From Peribolospora baueri (lineage: Eukaryota > Basidiomycota > Peribolosporomycetes > Peribolosporales > Peribolosporaceae): a stretch of DNA of 64,000 nucleotides. The notes below the pieces were generated by a model. It saw only the letters and a list, made by a program, of their open reading frames with translations, made no database searches and was not told where the DNA came from. Position numbers and translations under genes: made by a program. The stretch is taken from positions 372,001 to 436,000 of the forward strand of contig JAMDHS010000003.1 of NCBI GenBank assembly GCA_029717555.1, read 5' to 3'. Shown piece by piece: positions 21,319 to 32,498 of this stretch (the stretch's first letter is position 1; each line of letters starts with the position of its first letter).

Positions 21319-23916
21319 GAGAGCCGCTTCCCGGCTTCCCACCCAGCCTTGTCGAGAGCTTCGTCCACGACGGCGCACATGGCGAGCACCTTTTCCTCCT
21401 CGAGCCTCTTGCCTACCACCTGCACGCTCACTGGGCCACCTGCGTAGGCTTGCGCGTCGTCGCAGACAAGAATGACAAGTGCTTCGTCGACAAAGGCATG
21501 AGGGACGGATAACACTGGACGGAGGCGTGTCGGCGAAATGGACGAGGACCGGCGCCAACAACGGAACGGAACGGCCGCTGGACAGCACCGGCCGGCGGTC
21601 CCGAGAGAAGAGGCGAGGAAACACTCTGGCAGGGAGGTACTCACACTGCTTCCAAACCTGCTCGTCGACCGCATTTAACGGCTGGTATGACTCGTCGCGC
21701 TCGTCGAAGGCCGGATCGGCGCGCAGGACGGGCACGGTGCCAGCCGAGTAGTCGAGCACGTTCCATACGCCCGTGTAGGCTACGTTTTGGGACTTGTCGC
21801 TGTGGACGAACAGAGGGAGGAAAAAGGAGAAAAGAAACGACAACATGTTGGCCCGCGAGGCGGAGGGACGAGAAGGGAACGACGGGCGCCCTCACCGCAA
21901 CATGGCGGGAAAGGGAGAGGTGGGACAAATGATAGCGTCCATTACGCTGCCAGCACCGCCCTCCCTGTGCGCGGTGGCCATCCAAAGGTCGAGATATTCT
22001 TTCGCCCACTTGTTTCTTTCCGCCTGCACCTGCCACATATCGTGAGTGCTCCGATCAGCCTCGGGCTTGCTCGAAGCATCCCGGTAGTCCGCCAATCCCT
22101 TCGGCCAATCCTCGCCCGAAGCGCTGATGAGATCTTGAATGGACCTTCCGCCGTCGGCGAGGAACATGCGCTGGAGCAAAGATGCGCTGCGGGCGTGTTG
22201 GTAGGGCTTCCACTCAAACACTTCGTGCCCGGCGTCTCGCAGCGCCTGGATCGTGACGTCAACGGCGCGTTCGACGGCCGGTTGGGATGAACGAGGCCGT
22301 CGTGGCAAAAGAAGCGGAAAGTGAGCTTCTATGGGAGGGAAATGGAGCGCCACGGGATGGGAAGCGCTTTCGGGTTCCGGAGCTACGGCTCGGCTCCAAC
22401 GACCGTTGAGGCGAAGAGGGTCAGAGAGGCGAGCGAGCGAGCGAGCGGGCCGTTCACCGAGTTGACCGCTTCTTGTCGCGCCATTCCTGCACACGCGCGG
22501 CAGAAAATACAAATACCGCTGGTGAACAACTCGAGGTGACGGGCCGAGCCTGATCACGAAGGCAAAATAGCGGACGGCACGCGACCCCCGCTCACCTGAC
22601 CAGGCGCCGTAAGTGGGGAACCGACCGAAGCTGGGTCGAAGTGAATACAAGTCGCAACAGGTGGCCGGGATACGGATCGATCCTCCGATATGCACACCGA
22701 GGGGCGAACCTGCAATATAGGACGAGAGACAGCCGAGGAAAGAGAATACAACGACAGATGAAATTCGGTAAGTACGATACGTGGAACCGTTCATTCACCC
22801 TTCAAAGCCAGCAACGCCGCCTCCCCGCCCGAGCTCCCTCCGGGGGATAAGATGCGAGAGTAAGGATTGAGAGTTCGACCGCAGACGTTGTTGTACGTCT
22901 CGCCTATCATCATGGCCGTGGGAACATTGCTGTTAAAAAGAACAGGGACTCCGGTCAGTCTGCCTCGCCTTCCTTCTTGACGTTTCCAGGCCACCATTGC
23001 CTACATCCCACGCCATGAGCTGGTCGCAGACTGAAAGCAAGCTCGACCACTCACGTCTTGCAGTACAACACCGCGCCCGCCTCGCGCAAGATGGAGATGA
23101 GCACGCTGTCCTCTTCTACCGGCTTGTTCGCCCAGCAGATGAAGCCTAGCGTTGAATCCAGACCTACAGACGATTGTGAATGACGAGCAGTCGGAAGGGA
23201 GGGAACTCCCTAAGGTCAATCAGCTAGCTAGGCGCGTCGCCGAGTCGTACAAGCAGACAGGCCCATGTCGCACTCGTCGCGCTCACCCTTGATCAAAAAA
23301 TTGTCCTTGATGCTGATAGGAAGCCCGTGTAGAGGGCCCACAGGCTTCCCGCCGTTGGAGGCGAAGATGTCGTCCAGCTCCTGGGCGCGCTTGAGGGCTT
23401 GGGCAAAATGAATTTCTGTCAGGCAGTCGACCTATCGGATACTAAGGAACGAAGGAGTCACAGTTAGTGTGTAACCGCGTGATTCGTTCTGACTCTCCAA
23501 AAATGCGGCCGAGCCGGAAGCTGGTGCGTCTACACCCACTAATTGCTGAGCGATGGCAGCCCGTTTACAAAAGGCCTCAGTGGCCTTCACAGCCTTCCAC
23601 CGTCCAGCGTGTACCCTCCCCAAGATCGTCCTAGCGTCAGAACCGGTAATTTCAATATCCAACTCGTCCAATATCCCGCATTTCTCACAGCTGTAACGTC
23701 TAGGTCTTGAGATGTTTTATCCGGGGAGGGTGAATGGAGATAAGTGGATTGAAGACGCCAGGCGGGAGGGATGAGGGCGTCTCGAGCGGCGCGCTTGGAA
23801 GAGGCGGTCTGCTGCCACGCAGAGGCATCGGAAAAGGAGGAGGGCAGGTCGGTGAAGGAGGCGGTCCGGCGGGGAAGTGACGATGGAGTGAAAGAGGTAT
23901 GGTCGGTGGAAGGCAA
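21315..23916 (-). pseudogene. Decayed fungal amidase (acetamidase/AmdS family)
   Basis: The gene is recognisable over nine segments: 23916 to about 23695 in one frame, continuing to 23540 in another, then 23431-23287, 23163-23055, 22929-22799, 22709-22596, 22486-21896, 21799-21645 and 21481-21315. Amidase-signature landmarks are GLPISIKDNF (Lys of the Ser-cisSer-Lys triad), SPGGSSGGEAALLA, and GSPLGVHIGGSIRIPA, which is two residues shorter than the usual GVGTDIGGS. Breaks: no ATG opens the N-terminal segment; the frame shifts near 23690 between DVTA and CGILDELDIEIT; TAG replaces a conserved Trp at 22383-22385; a second TAG lies at 22329-22331; the frame shifts again near 22280; and the last exon has a poor acceptor. 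The later segments still join in frame. Such enzymes hydrolyse small amides. It diverges from the permease at 24555. Confidence 0.75.
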
Positions 23917-24554
23917 GCGTGTTTCGCTTACCCCGCACTGCTGTTTGGTCCCGGGCGACGCTCGTACCTATCTATGTGGAGCCGAGGCGATTTTACAAGC
24001 TGGCACACCGTGTACAGTAACGATCAAATGCAACCCCTGCACGTTGGCCGATCGAAGGATGGCGGACGATGGCGACTGCGCCAAAGCCGAAGAGGGGGTT
24101 CTTGCTGAAGGGGGTTCTTGCTGAAGCTGGCTCTCGCGCTTCTATGCTTCCATGCTTCATGTTTGATCAGATATGATTCCGCACGATTGACCGCGCCGGA
24201 CGCGATGAGCCGCCTTCATTCTCGATCGTGGCCATCGCATGCGACAGGACAGCCTCCTTGAAAAGCCTACCGCCGGGTAAGCCAACGGCGACGTCTCCAA
24301 CGCCGCGAAAATATCGTGGTCGTCGTCGTCGTCACCGACTATCGTGACTTTTTCTGCGTCATCGAAGTCGTCCCTGACGGCCCGTGCGGCCCGCGGAATA
24401 CGATCCCGGCTAAGAGCCCGCCGAAGTCGCCGGTCGCCGCAGCCGATCAGCGTCCTCTGAGCCGGTCCTACGCTTTCATTACAGCCATACATCTCCACGT
24501 CGCTCGTCTCTCTTGACGCCGACGCCAAGCGGGACGAGGGCGAAGGGAAGGACT
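23917..24554. promoter_or_regulatory. Shared upstream region of amidase and permease
   Basis: About 640 bp between the divergent genes. It holds the exact tandem 16-mer at 24094-24125 and a GTC-rich run near 24315-24335. No gene is seen. Confidence 0.45.
24094..24125. repeat. Exact tandem duplication of a 16-bp unit
   Basis: GGGGGTTCTTGCTGAA occurs twice with no spacer (24094-24109, 24110-24125) in the amidase-permease divergent region. Confidence 0.85.
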
Positions 24555-27500
24555 ATGACTTGGCTCACCAATGCTCTCATGGTCATATGGGGTAAGAGGC
24601 CGGACACCAAGGCGGAGGCCAAGTTACTCTTCAAGATCGATTGGTGAGCTAGCGCTGCTTATCCTCTGCCTTTCGTCGACCCTTTGCGCGGCTGTCCGAC
24701 GGTGGGCGTTGCTACCTGGCGTGATCCATGACTGCAGTCCCCCTACGAACTGGTCGAGATAAGCGTGGGTCAGGAGGTGGGGGAGGGGGTCTGACTTGTT
24801 CTCGCTCTATTCCATGCTCCTCGGACTCGGCTTGCCCAGGTTCGTCCTGTCGTTTACTTGCTTGAGTGAGTTGATTAGCACACAGAACGATCATCAGATC
24901 TTCGGTTTCTCACCTATCTATGCCCTTCACCTGTATCCACATTTACTTTATGCTTTGACTGTTGCCAGACTATTGGTCCAACTATCTCAACCGGTCCAAC
25001 TTGGCAAACGCTTACGTGTGCATCCTCGACTCGGGTGACGCATAGGGCCAATGGTCTACCGCTGATGTCCTAAACCAAATTCTTCTCTCCCGCCGTAATT
25101 TATTCTCACTCCATTGGCAGGTATCGGGAATGAAGGAAGATCTGCACTTGTAAGCAGTTCTCTCATCTCCAGGGAGAGCAACAATCTTTGGCCTGCTCTG
25201 GCTGCGCTCACAGGCCTGTGTTTTCATCTTTCACGGTTACTCTTTTGCAGCCAAGGAAATCAGTACAATGTTCGTCAATCGTGGCTCATGTCCTTCCACG
25301 AAGTTCGGCTGAGTCGTATCCAGGCGTCCTCACTTAACACTTCTTTCTTTCCTTGCATCGACGACTACGATGGTTACAGGACGCGATCACGATTTTCACC
25401 ATCGGGTGCGTCCTAAAATGAAGCTGTTGCTATTCTCCAACTGACTTCTCCCTGACAAAGTTCTCTATACGCTTTTCATCCCGGCTCCTCATCTTGTCAC
25501 GTCCATTCCAGGTACATTATTGGTCTCGTCCCGAACAACCTGATGCTTCAAGTGGTCCCGTACGTAACCGCCCTCTAGCAGCCATATGTTTCGGCGTCCG
25601 GAGGAAACCATAGGGTTCCCCCTAACCAGCCCGCCTCATTCCTCCTTGTACGTTCCAGACCACGCATATGGCTACCCTTCACAGCCCTCCTTTGGGGGGT
25701 GCTCTCGGCTTGCATCTCTAAAAGTGGGTTTCTACCGTGATGAGCATGCGAAGCTATTCGTCATGAAATCCCGCTTCCTGTTCCTTTGGACGTGGGTCCG
25801 TTGACTTACCTGCCATGGTAATCTGACATGTGTCCTTGCCCGTCTTTTCTGTCAGTCCACACCGTTCCGCAACTCTTCGCGATCCGCTTTCTTCAAGCAT
25901 TGGCCGAGTCTTCCACTTTTTCGGGGAGCCAGTGAGCTGATAATTCGCAGCGCGGTCAACAAATTTGGAGCCTCACCGTGTCCCTTTTCGTGGCCGTTTG
26001 GTCCTCCTTCCTCCGTGGGTCGCCTATGTGCGGACAGCTACATCTTGGGAAGTTGGGTGAGCATGATCGCTTCTCACTACGCCTTAGTGTACAAGTGTCG
26101 CAGCTGCTCATATCTCTCCTCTCCCGTTGCCGCATTTCTGGAACTCCACAGTACAAAGATGACGAGCTTGGCAAGCGCTCAGGTATTTTCGCCTCATCGG
26201 CTCAGATGGGTACGTTCGTCTTCCTAGCTGCTTCTGGCGTCTCCTGTCTTAGCGCGACACGGCGCGACGGACTATTGAACAACTGCCAGTATTTCGGCCT
26301 GCCACCCTTCGTCGTTCCCAGGGTCGCTTTTCAGTGGGATCATGCAGGCTTCCATTCACCAGACGCTCAATGGTGCCCGAGGACTCGCGGGGTGGAGGTA
26401 AGCTGGCGACTTTGACCGGCCATGGCGCTCATCACGAGCAGGGGACGGTCGTTCGCTGAAAGGATGTTTTGTTTTGCTTACGGACAGATGGGTACGTCAT
26501 TCCTCTCGCCCAGAAACGCTTACGACGTACCGACTGACACTTTCTCATGACTTATAGCTTTTTATATTTGATGGAGTAATCGCCATCTTCATAGCGATAT
26601 ACGGGTGCGTGTGTTGTCTTCGCGCTCGGTAGCCGTTTCGGCCCCCTCCATCCTTGTAAAACTTCTCGTCGCTTCCTTTTGTCTCTCTTGGTAGATTCAT
26701 ATTTTTCCCTGACACGCCCGCTAAGACCCGGGCGGCGTATTTCAGCGAAGAGGTTAGCAGATCTCGTGTCGACTCGACACATATGGACCTTGTGCCGGAG
26801 TCGGACGGTACAATTGATCTTCTCATCTCGCCTTCTGTGCGCTGGCCAAAGGAGCGTCGATTGGCGGTCGAGCGACTGCCGCCAAGACCGCAAACTACCA
26901 TGTCCTGGTCCCTGATCAGAAGGACTCTTAAGAGTTGGCAATGGTGAGTCTCGTACCATCTTCACATATATTTACTTGAAAGCTTTCTCGCGGTCATAAC
27001 TCCTACTCGCTTCTTGTGCTCTGGGACGTCGTAGGTACGGTTTCTCGGCCCTCTTCGCGGTATCGAGCATGCTCGAAGCGATCGGTTTCATCGGTGCGTG
27101 ATGTTGATCACTCGAATACAGGGTTGACTGCCCCCCTCCCAGCTCCCTCGAAAGAAGAGTATTTCAGGTCAAAGCCTTGACTTGCCTTTCCACTCTATGC
27201 CACAGGCATCTTCCAACTCTGGCTAAGCGCAGAGAAAGCGAGTAGACGGAGACAGGGTCTCCCAAAGCTCGGAGGTTCGGCGACTTCTTCACGCGCCTGC
27301 TCACCGTGGATCGTTTTTTTCCGGCGTACTCTTCCACAGTATCCGGTTGCAAAGGTCAACTATTACGCCGACGGCCTGGTCGCCGTGGCCATCTTTGTCA
27401 CTTTAGTCTGCGTAAGTACACCAATTTGTCAAGCGGCTTCCTCCGCATTCGATATAGCCCCGCCGACGCTCACAAGTACACCTCTTTTCATTTTCCCGTG

Positions 27501-28321
27501 TCTGTAAAACGTCATCCATATATTTCATATATTTTCACTACGCTTAGGCGACTTTGACCGATTACACCCAGAAGCGATGGACGGTCAACATTTTTATGGC
27601 TGTCGCAATGCTGTTCTCGAGCATCACTCTGCTCGTGTACGATGGTGTGCCTCGATGGTTGAAGTTCGCCGCATACTGCGTCGCTGGTGAGCATATAGCT
27701 CGTCTAGTTGTTGTTTTGCGAAAGGGAACGACGTTTTGGACAGGGCCATTCATTCACACCGTCGCGCCTTCATGTCTACGCTCACGGTCAGGCTCCGGCT
27801 ACGCCGGTCAAGCGACCAATTTTGCCTGGGCAAACCAGTCCTGCTCAGACGACGACCAGGTCCGCGCCGTTGTACTCGCCAGCATGAACGTGTGGAGCAA
27901 TGTTCTGGCTGCTTGGTGGAGCAACGCGTGGTGTGAGTGATGCCACGGCTCGCAGGGGGTCTGCGTTCTCGAGCCGCTAAGCTCCCCTTTTCTATTTACT
28001 TCCTTCCCCCTTCTTGACATACTCTGACAATCAGACCCTGTCACGGACGCTCCTCGGTGGCGCAAAGGAATGATCGTCCTCATCGTCATGTCCGTGCTGA
28101 CAGTGCTGGTCTCACAGACGGTCCTCTACTTCGACCGGCGTCACCAACGTACTAAGGCTGCCTTCAGTACGAAAGTGGAGAGGCGGACGAATGGCACCGG
28201 TGAAGAGACGGAGGACGGAGTGGAAGGCGGAGGTGGTATTGACCGTGGCTTAGTACGAGGCGAGGATAACGAGACGCCTGCTCTGGAGGGAAAGGAGAAG
28301 AGTCCAATAGGGGAAGCTTAG
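24555..28321 (+). CDS. MFS permease, DAL5/anion:cation symporter family (allantoate/vitamin type)
   Basis: Twenty-two exons close in frame to 502 residues. They start at 24555, 24840, 24969, 25121, 25251, 25380, 25512, 25659, 25856, 26038, 26152, 26322, 26488, 26558, 26695, 26852, 27035, 27206, 27340, 27548, 27792 and 28035. Family landmarks are WGKRPDTKAEAKLLFKIDW, NYLNRSNLANAYVSGMKEDL, GYIIGLVPNNLMLQVVP, LGKRSGIFASSAQMG, LAGWRWLFIFDG, PDTPAKTR, GFSALFAVSSMLEAIG and GYAGQATNFAWANQ. It is a 12-helix plasma-membrane symporter. The nearest known types carry allantoate, ureidosuccinate, pantothenate or biotin, and the substrate cannot be read from sequence. Exon 13 is 4 nt (26488-26491) and the intron after 27237 begins with GC. 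Its divergent neighbour is a broken amidase, which suggests an amide or ureide substrate. Confidence 0.9.
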
Positions 28322-28621
28322 ATCTGCTAAGAGCGTATACGCTCCACCCAGTCACCTCTTCCGCCTTCGCTTTCTTTGTATGAACACATCCCCGCTACTT
28401 TTTTTCTCGCCTGCGTTTGGTCTTGCTCTTTCTCATTCGCCTTTTGGCTTGTGGATTGTCGAGCAGGATACTTATGGAACTTGGCCGTAAGCGAAGAGAT
28501 TGGACTGTGACACTGTCGGGTGCATGCAGCCATACGGTACAGGAAGTACTGTTTCTTCAGTAGCACTTTGTAGGTTCTTGTACGTACGGCGCCAGAATGA
28601 GAACCGGCATCCTCGTCGGGG
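28322..28621. other. Convergent intergenic region
   Basis: 300 bp between the ends of the permease and glucanase genes. Nothing is recognised in it. Confidence 0.6.
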
Positions 28622-31353
28622 TCACAATGCGTTCAACACCGCCTGGACGGCCTCTTCTCCCGCCCTCAAGCCGTCCCGGAAGTACTGCAAAGCTTAAACA
28701 CAAGGTGGAAATATCCGTCAGCGGCTTCTGACGTACGCGCCTTAGTCTAACAGCTTCAGGAGACACCTCACCTTCGCGTACCTTTCCTCCTCCCCTTCAA
28801 ACAGGAAGCCATCCGCCTTGAGAACAGTCAAGGAGTCGTGGATCCAACGATGAACGAAGCCGAGCTGGCGTGTGATTAGGAAAGAGGGGGAGGCGATCGG
28901 ACGATCTGAGATGAGCCTTTCACACAAACGGTTCACCTTCCTTCGTATGCCGTACTTAAACGTCACATAAACCACACACCTTGCTAAACCCGAACCGTGC
29001 AAAGCCCAGAGCTGTGTCAAACCCATCAGCGAAGCCGAGTTCGGTGACCATTGCCTCGCTCACTCCGTCGGTACTCCAGTCGTCGCGCCGCTCTTTCTCG
29101 CGAGCGAAACGGAGCTTTCTCTTGGGCACTCTACCGCTGCGATCCGTGCGGACCATCGGGCGCCTGAGTGACGATGACGAGCTCTTGCTCGTCTCGAATC
29201 TACGCGACGGCTTCGAAAAATCCTTGCCGTGAGCAGACGAAGGACGCTCCTTGCCTTTATAGTCTTGTTGAGCCGCACTGTACAAGTGCCCGAGAACACG
29301 GAGCTTGTGTTTCCCGCCCTGTAACAAGGCAGGCCTCCCTCGCGAAACGGCATACACGGTATCCGGCGAAGGAATGGCTTCGGTTTCGGAAGCAAGCTCA
29401 GCCAGTGAAGACGAATTTCCACCGACGAGTCTGGCAAGATTATGGTAGTGGAAGAAGGTAGAGCGGAGGACTTTGCCCACGGCCGCTTTGAAGCACCACC
29501 TGAACGGAATCAAAGACGATGGGGTGGTTCATAAGAGAGTCGAGGCGGTTAGCACGTCGTCCAGGTTTTGAAGCGAGCGAAACGTCTCACCCTTCGTCGC
29601 AGGTCGCTTTATGATACGACCAGAATGACCAAGCCGCTGCCAGTTCGTCAAAAAGCTCCATCTGAGTGGACATACGAGCCGGAATGTCAGCAGGTAAACG
29701 CTCTGCCAAGTTGGAAAACGCTAGACGATGGAAGGACGTATATTATTACCTCTGCTTTGCAGAATTCCTTCCTGGCCTTCTCCTGGTTGGAAACCTTGGC
29801 AAGGGAGCTTGGGCTAAGTGCGCACGACCATTCCTGACAAGTAGCATGGGAAGGCGTGGTGAGCATCGGTTATATGCAATGTCGAGGGGGCATGTGAAGC
29901 GATCAACAAAGCTCACCAAGATGGCAAAATCCCCTCTTGTACCTGTGGAGAGTTCCTCCAGAAACTTGGCCGAACTACCACCGCGACCAAGGTCCTGGGT
30001 GTGTTTTCTGGCCGATTCGGAAGTATCGCTCTCCGTATAGGTGAAGTAAGCGTGATAGTCCTACAAGTGCAAGAGGATGAGAGGAAACGTTTTAACGATG
30101 GAATGAGATTAAGAGACATAGGCTCTTGGAAGGCGCAGGAGGGGCACTGACCTCCACCACAAAGTCGGACCTGCCACTCAGGTAGGAGGGGAACGTTGAG
30201 TTGAAGCCATCACTGGTATAGAAGGGCAAGGTCGCCGCATACAAGCTCGCCTCACGCATCTTGGGCAGAGCGACATCGTAGTAATCGAGCAAGGCCGTTC
30301 GGTATCGAGGCTCGTTGATCAGCTGCAAAGGATTTTGGTATAAAAAGGCTTGGCGAGGTCATTGTTGTGTCACATCATGTTCACGGAGAAGAAATTGCAG
30401 AAACGCACCTCGATGCCAACGACATTGTTCACCTCGGCAAACCGCTTAACCAGCCATACCAAGGCGGCTGTCTGCTTCGCCTCTTCGGCAGGCCGATAGA
30501 AGTGCACTTGGCTACTGGAGACGCCACTGATAGGCCCGCCATTGGCAGATCCATAGGACCCATGCATGCTGCGTGGAGAGCAGTGTACACCATTCAGAGC
30601 AAAAACTAGATGTGTGCGACGACACGCACCGCGAAAGTACCTACTCGACCACAACCCCGATCCCGTACTTGACGGCGAACCCAATGGTACGAAGGATGCG
30701 CGGCCAAGCACCCTCGTAGACGCTCGCATACTGGGCAAACGGCGTCCCATCCGTCCAATTGCGTCCTGGGAGGTGCCAATAGCCAATGGGCAGGCGGACT
30801 TGGTTGATCCCGATCGAGGAAAGATAGGCAAAATCGCTCTCGTTGATCCAAGTGTCCCAGTGACGCTCCATCAACGGCTTGGACGCCTGAACTCCGTAGC
30901 CCTGAAGGATGTCATGTTCTGAGCTCGCTGGAGCGACAGCACACTTGAACAGGTCGGGTTCCATCCAAGCCTCCGCAACGAACCTGACCATAGTGCGATG
31001 AGAGGTGCGGGGAGGTGATCAAGCAATCAGTACTGGTCATCTTGGAATAAATCATTCTTCATCAGCTCGACTCACCACCCGCCAAGGTTGACCCCTCTCT
31101 GACGTCTGTACCGATACAGGGACGCCTTCTCCAGATCAAACGGCTCGAACGTCCAATTACTGCTGGCCACGTTCACTTCATAGGGGGGCACGTCGCACGA
31201 CGTGGAGGACAGCGGTCGTTCCAGGCCCGCTACCGGAGCAGGCGCGACAGCTTGGAGGGCGGGGCTCTCTGGCGCTGGTTTGACGGTCGCGAGGCCAATC
31301 GAGAGAGCAGAGGCGATGGAATTGAAAGACGACGTGCCGAAAGGGAGCTTCAT
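28622..31353 (-). CDS. EXG1: Exo-1,3-beta-glucanase, glycoside hydrolase family 5
   Basis: Ten exons, 31353-31076, 30983-30645, 30568-30409, 30322-30152, 30060-29917, 29833-29750, 29661-29591, 29499-28980, 28864-28772 and 28684-28622, give 640 residues. Residues about 2-27 look like a signal peptide. GH5 landmarks are RGVNLGGWFVAEAWM, INQVRLPIGYWHL, GVVVDMHGSYGSANGG, the acid/base Glu263 in LINEP, DYHAYFTY, the nucleophile Glu365 in EWSCALSP, and GWSFWSY-like AWSFWSY. The two glutamates are 102 residues apart, as in yeast and Candida exoglucanases. After GWCFKAAVG there is an extra C-terminal region of about 230 residues: a basic Ser/Arg-rich linker and a conserved-looking end (GFADGFDTALGFARFGFSKLGF). 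The enzyme remodels cell-wall beta-1,3-glucan. An earlier start at 31476 is possible. Confidence 0.92.
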
Positions 31354-31650
31354 TTCTTCAAGCAATGGCCCGGGCCGCCTGCAGTTCGGTCCTTTGGAAG
31401 GAGCGTACCCAGGAGAAGCGTTTATGCTTCTAGAGATGTGAAAGAGATAGGAGCTATTAAAGTGGCGAGAGATCAACTCTCGCGATGAGTGCGTCCTGCC
31501 AGAGCCAGCTCAGGCGATTGAGAATGTCAAGCTCTGCACGGAAGAGACACGGCCAGCGAAAGAAGAAAAATGAGTGAAGGAGCGTGAGCAAGCGAAACAA
31601 GCAAAGGGAACGATGGCAAGAGCGGGCGACGAGGTTTTTAGGCCCTTGGC

Positions 31651-31970
31651 CTAGGAGTGTTCAGCGGGCCCGGCTGGCTGAGGAGGCATGCCTCGTAAGC
31701 TCTTGGCGACAGCAAATTCTGGAGAAGGTGTAGAATATACAGAAACCAACATGCCGTTGCTGCCGAGCAAGATCAGGTCGACGCTGGAATGCACTGGGCT
31801 CATCCATCGGGCCATACATATCATAGTGGTGCTGGTCCCGTCCATCGCGCGACCGCGCTGTGCCTGATCGACGCGACCGCGACGGAACACGCCTTAGATA
31901 AGCGCCGCAGGGTTCACACGCAGCCAAAGCGGCTCACAAGAAATGTGCGAGACGAGGCAGGGAACAGCAT
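31651..31970 (-). CDS. Possible small two-exon gene, hypothetical protein
   Basis: Candidate exons 31970-31938 and 31863-31651, joined by a 74-nt GTGAGC...ATCAG intron, give 81 residues (MLFPASSRTFL then AQRGRAMDGTS, ending QPAGPAEHS). In its favour, a 500-bp pyrimidine-rich leader lies immediately upstream on the same strand and the splice sites are good. Against it, another frame of the second exon is also open and no family is recognised. It could simply be part of the glucanase promoter. Confidence 0.28.
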
Positions 31971-32498
31971 GACATTGACGACGGAGAAAACGGGTAGAGA
32001 AGGTGGCAGGAAAAAACGGAACGACGGCGCGAGAGTGAGAGAGGAAAAGGGAGGAGAGAGTACCGGATGGCGTTGTTGGTGAACTACAGCGAACAAGTTG
32101 GAGTTGCAGGGTTCCGACGACAAACGACGAGGACAAACACGCACGAGCCGACGAGTGAATGGACGAGATAAGACGGAAGGAGATAAATGAGATAAAGGAA
32201 GAAGGAAAGGGCCAAAGGGAGGGCGACAATTTTGGAGAAGAAAGAAAGGGTGAGCGAGAAAAGAACGAGAAGCGGGGAAGAACGGACAAAAGACAGCAAG
32301 GGTATGTCTACGAATCGGAAGAGCAAGTCGGGGATGATACCGATGATGGTGAAGGAGTAGGGGTGAAGGGGGTGGTGGAGGGGAGAAAGACCATGGAGAC
32401 TATAGACAACGGTGAACGGAGCATGGCGAAGAAGATAAAATGCTGACGTGGACGACGGGGGGGTATCGTCGTTCAAATTGGAAAAGCGTACCCGGCGA
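31971..32498 (-). promoter_or_regulatory. Long pyrimidine-rich leader or promoter
   Basis: On the - strand this 530-bp stretch is dominated by C and T with no open frame of interest. It lies downstream of NOT1 and upstream of the possible small gene and the glucanase, so it probably drives one of them. Confidence 0.4.

Noticed and set aside
22596-22794. Chance that the amidase lesions are introns
   Set aside because: The stretch with the two TAG codons still encodes the conserved amidase sequence on both sides, and the one possible 62-nt intron there would remove conserved residues and has a poor donor.
31500-32480. Several short frames in the purine-rich region
   Set aside because: They arise from low-complexity composition. 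Only the spliced pair at 31651-31970 has any support.
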